Shown: positions 61,801 to 64,000 of the stretch, one piece after another
How the letters are laid out: every line of letters starts with the position of its first letter
Position numbering within the stretch: the first letter of the stretch is position 1
Origin: Tipula vernalis
Taxonomy: Eukaryota; Arthropoda; Insecta; Diptera; Tipulidae
Length of the DNA: 64,000 bases
Assembly: GCA_958295665.1 (NCBI GenBank)
Contig: OY282560.1
Coordinates: 22,155,653-22,219,652, forward strand
Reading direction: 5' to 3'
Notes under the pieces: model-generated
Seen by the model: only the letters and a program-made list of their open reading frames with translations
What the model was told of the DNA's origin: nothing
Databases searched by the model: none
Made by a program: the position numbers and the translations under genes

Positions 61801-62376
61801 ACTCCAGATTTAGCTCTTAGAACGGAACGTTTGTTCAATATGGCTATCACAAAAGGGACAACTGCAACATATTCTTATACACATTCACATATAGTCACCA
61901 ATCGCATATGGAAGCTAAAGACCGATTCGCCAATGATTTGCTCCTTACATAATCTGATAACCATTCATGATAGAATACGAAAATTTGGCTTATGCAATGG
62001 AAATGAGATTCTTAAATCGTTTTAAGTTTTAGTTCTGCAATACGGTAAATTAGTATGGAACTTGGGTATTTCTTGACCGATCTTGGTGAAATTAAGCCTG
62101 TACGAAGGAAACGGAATTTTAAAATGTTTTTTAGGTGAATCTCTGGGATGGCTACTTTTTAGACCTGTAGGGCTGAAACGTGATTCTAAAATGATTTTTG
62201 TATGGAGATCTTGAATATGGCCAATTCTGATGGAACTTTGCCATTTCTTAACCGATTTTGTGTAATTTGAACACGAAAGTGGCAAAAAATTTCCTATTTT
62301 AAAAATATCTAAAAAGATTCGTTTAAAGCGCTTACTCTCAAATATAAAATTGAAACCCATTGCAAACAAAATGGCT

Positions 62377-62490
62377 TGTAGGCATTATACTGTTATTTAT
62401 TCATAATGTCTAATACGTTTACATGATGTATGTACATAATATGTTTATCATCAGGGTTGCCAGGGGTGCTATGTTCACATGGATATAACA
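62377..62490 (-). mobile_element. Putative 3' LTR start of gypsy element C
   Basis: On the minus strand a polypurine tract AAAAAGGGGAAACC (62491-62505) is followed by TGTTATATCC..., the expected TG start of an LTR, immediately 3' of the pol frame. The far border is uncertain; a TG (read CA on the minus strand) at 62377 would make it only 114 bp, so it may be truncated. Confidence 0.45.
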
Positions 62491-62536
62491 GGTTTCCCCT
62501 TTTTATTTAAATTCAATACTTTTTTTTTTTTTTTTT

Positions 62537-63169
62537 TTAAATTGACTGTTCAAAATTCTCATCATATGTCAAACGAACTTTTGGTTTGATCGGTCGTCTC
62601 GGTCTTGATTGTTGTGGAGTGGACCTAGCTTCCGCAACCATTGTTGTCTGTTTTGGCTCCGATGTAGGCTGAATTGTAACTTCCCGTGTTGGAGTTTGTT
62701 GACTTGTAATTTCAGTGCTCACCACTGGAACGAGGTCTCGATCTTCCCTTCCATCATAGTGGTATGGAATCGTATCAGCTGTAGGTTGTTGAATTTCTGA
62801 TCCAATTCGATGTATTTGGTCAATGTGTCGCTTCCAAGTACGTCCATCGTCCAATTTTACCAGATAGTGAAGTGAACCCAGCACTTGTACGATTGTTCCG
62901 AATTTGTACTTCCCGTCGCCAAAGTAGTTACGAACAGAGACACGATCATTAGCGTTTAATTTTCTGATGTTAGCTTGGCCTTCTTTGCATCTATTTTGTT
63001 TTTCCCCGTCTTTTGGCAACATTATGTCAAGACGCGAACGGATTTGTCGGTTGAACATTCGTAATGATGGTGAAACGCCAGTTGTAGCATGGGGTGTACG
63101 ACGGTAATTTAGTAAGATCTTGCACAATTCCTTACTTATATCCTCCCGGTCACAATTTATGGCTTTCAA
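62537..63169 (-). pseudogene. Gypsy C integrase C-terminal part
   Basis: Continues the integrase after a single frameshift near 63169: LLNYRRTPHATTGVSPS (about 63121-63071) is the conserved post-catalytic motif. RVSVRNYFGDGKYKFGTIV with DDGRTWKRHIDQIHRI is the SH3-like C-terminal domain, followed by a Thr/Pro-rich tail ending at 62537. One frameshift is the only break in this part. Confidence 0.88.
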
Positions 63170-64000
63170 TTATTTTTGAATGTTTGTATGTGCCTTTCCG
63201 CCTGGCCATTCGTTGCTGGATGATACGGAGCACTCAACCTGTGTTGGATTCCATTCACTTTCATGAAATGTTGGAAATTATCGGACGTAAACTGAGTTCC
63301 GTTATCACTCACCAACATTTCCGGAATCCCGAATTTCGCAAATATCTCCCGGCATGTATTAATTGTAATCTCCGTTGTAATGTTTGGAATAATATGCATT
63401 TTTGGCCATTTGCTGTAGGCGTCGACCAGAATAAAAAAATATTTACCCATGAATGGCCCGGCAAAGTCAATATGTACCCTTTCAAATGGATATTTCGCTG
63501 CTTCCCATACGTGTGTCGGAACTTTTTTTGGATTCGATCTTGTTTTTTGACATGTTAAGCAGTTTTTCGACAAATTTTCAATGTCGCTATCCAGTTTTGG
63601 CCACCAGCAGAAACTACTGACCAATGACTTCATCCGCGTAATCCCAAAATGTGCTGTATGCAGTTCTTGCAACACTTGCTGTCGTAAATTTTCTGGAATG
63701 TAAACTCGGAGTCCACGTAGAAGGCATCCACTCTGAAGTGTAAACTCCGTTTGTTCGATATTGAACCTTTGATCAGGCTAGACTATCTTTCCCGTCTGTA
63801 GCCCCACGATCAATTATTTCACCGTATCATTATTGATCGTAGCCTCTCGTAGTCGATTGACAGTCACCGGTAACGTTTCGATTGCGTTGATTTCGATCAG
63901 GTCGATAAGTTCTATAATTGTATTTGTTTCGGCACGCGGCAATCGTGACAGGGCATCCGCGTTTGAATGATCCGATGATTTGCGATATTGTATTTCGTAT
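63166..64000 (-). pseudogene. Gypsy C (K02A2.6-like) RNase H end and integrase, cut by window edge
   Basis: From the right edge: SDHSNADALSRLP (RNase H end, about 63975-63937), a spacer with two stops near 63814 and 63780, then LRVYIPENLRQQVLQELH. The integrase zinc domain follows (H...HFG...CLTCQ) and the core with HIDFAGP (first Asp), VSDNGTQFTSDNF (second Asp) and NGQAERHIQTF (Glu). All three catalytic residues are present. The rest of the element lies beyond the window. It is the least decayed retroelement here. Confidence 0.9.

Overview
The window looks like AT-rich insect genomic DNA, most likely from a fly. It holds one intact protein-coding gene, a three-exon homeobox gene at 56769-58229 (+) that I identify as engrailed (en). 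The fly assignment is inference: it rests on the fly-type C-terminal tail ([12 protein letters not shown]), canonical GT-AG introns and the dipteran style of the mobile elements. About 56 kb upstream and 6 kb downstream of en contain no other intact host gene, as expected for a developmental gene with a large regulatory domain. I see no invected paralogue, rRNA, convincing tRNA or CRISPR.

Layout. 1-13200: intergenic DNA with three copies of a foldback-like transposon (1193-2445, 4774-5655, 9737-10694), a 530-bp inverted-repeat element (11911-12440) and AT-rich single-copy DNA. 13200-22470: two related but distinct decayed gypsy-type LTR retrotransposons on the + strand (A and B), separated by about 1.3 kb that includes an 80-bp palindrome. 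22470-24815: a decayed Helitron Rep/helicase sequence abutting gypsy B, itself interrupted by a 1-kb long inverted repeat. 26565-27197: foldback copy 4, then a TAATTA-rich AT island to about 29 kb. 29050-30250: BEL/Pao relic (-), then a heptanucleotide microsatellite. 33440-35645: a CGGCC-rich patch, then a 159-bp tandem array between two direct repeats of about 460 bp. 36420-39110: a dispersed hairpin repeat and a LINE relic (+). 40203-40959: foldback copy 5. 41159-47160: a roughly 6-kb unit bounded by inverted ends related to the 530-bp element; it contains a 163-bp satellite and foldback copy 6, which is inserted inside a gypsy RT relic. 47880-49350: AT island. 50880-52660: LINE relic (-). 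54840-56700: AT-rich en upstream region. 56769-58229: en. 60000-61800: TTCGAG-rich repeat. 62377-64000: 3' part of a comparatively fresh gypsy element (-) running off the right edge.

How it fits together. The working gene is en: an EH1 repression motif, an EH2 partner-binding motif and a homeodomain on three exons. The rest is its putative regulatory neighbourhood, heavily colonised by transposons but retaining several AT-rich stretches without recognisable elements, one dense in homeodomain core sites. The most informative pattern is a foldback-like family present six times with 9-bp target duplications, full or nearly so in five copies. A second inverted-repeat family shares its 9-bp duplication size. 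No transposase for either is visible. Nothing here is convincingly a new biochemical system; the novelty lies in repeat architecture.
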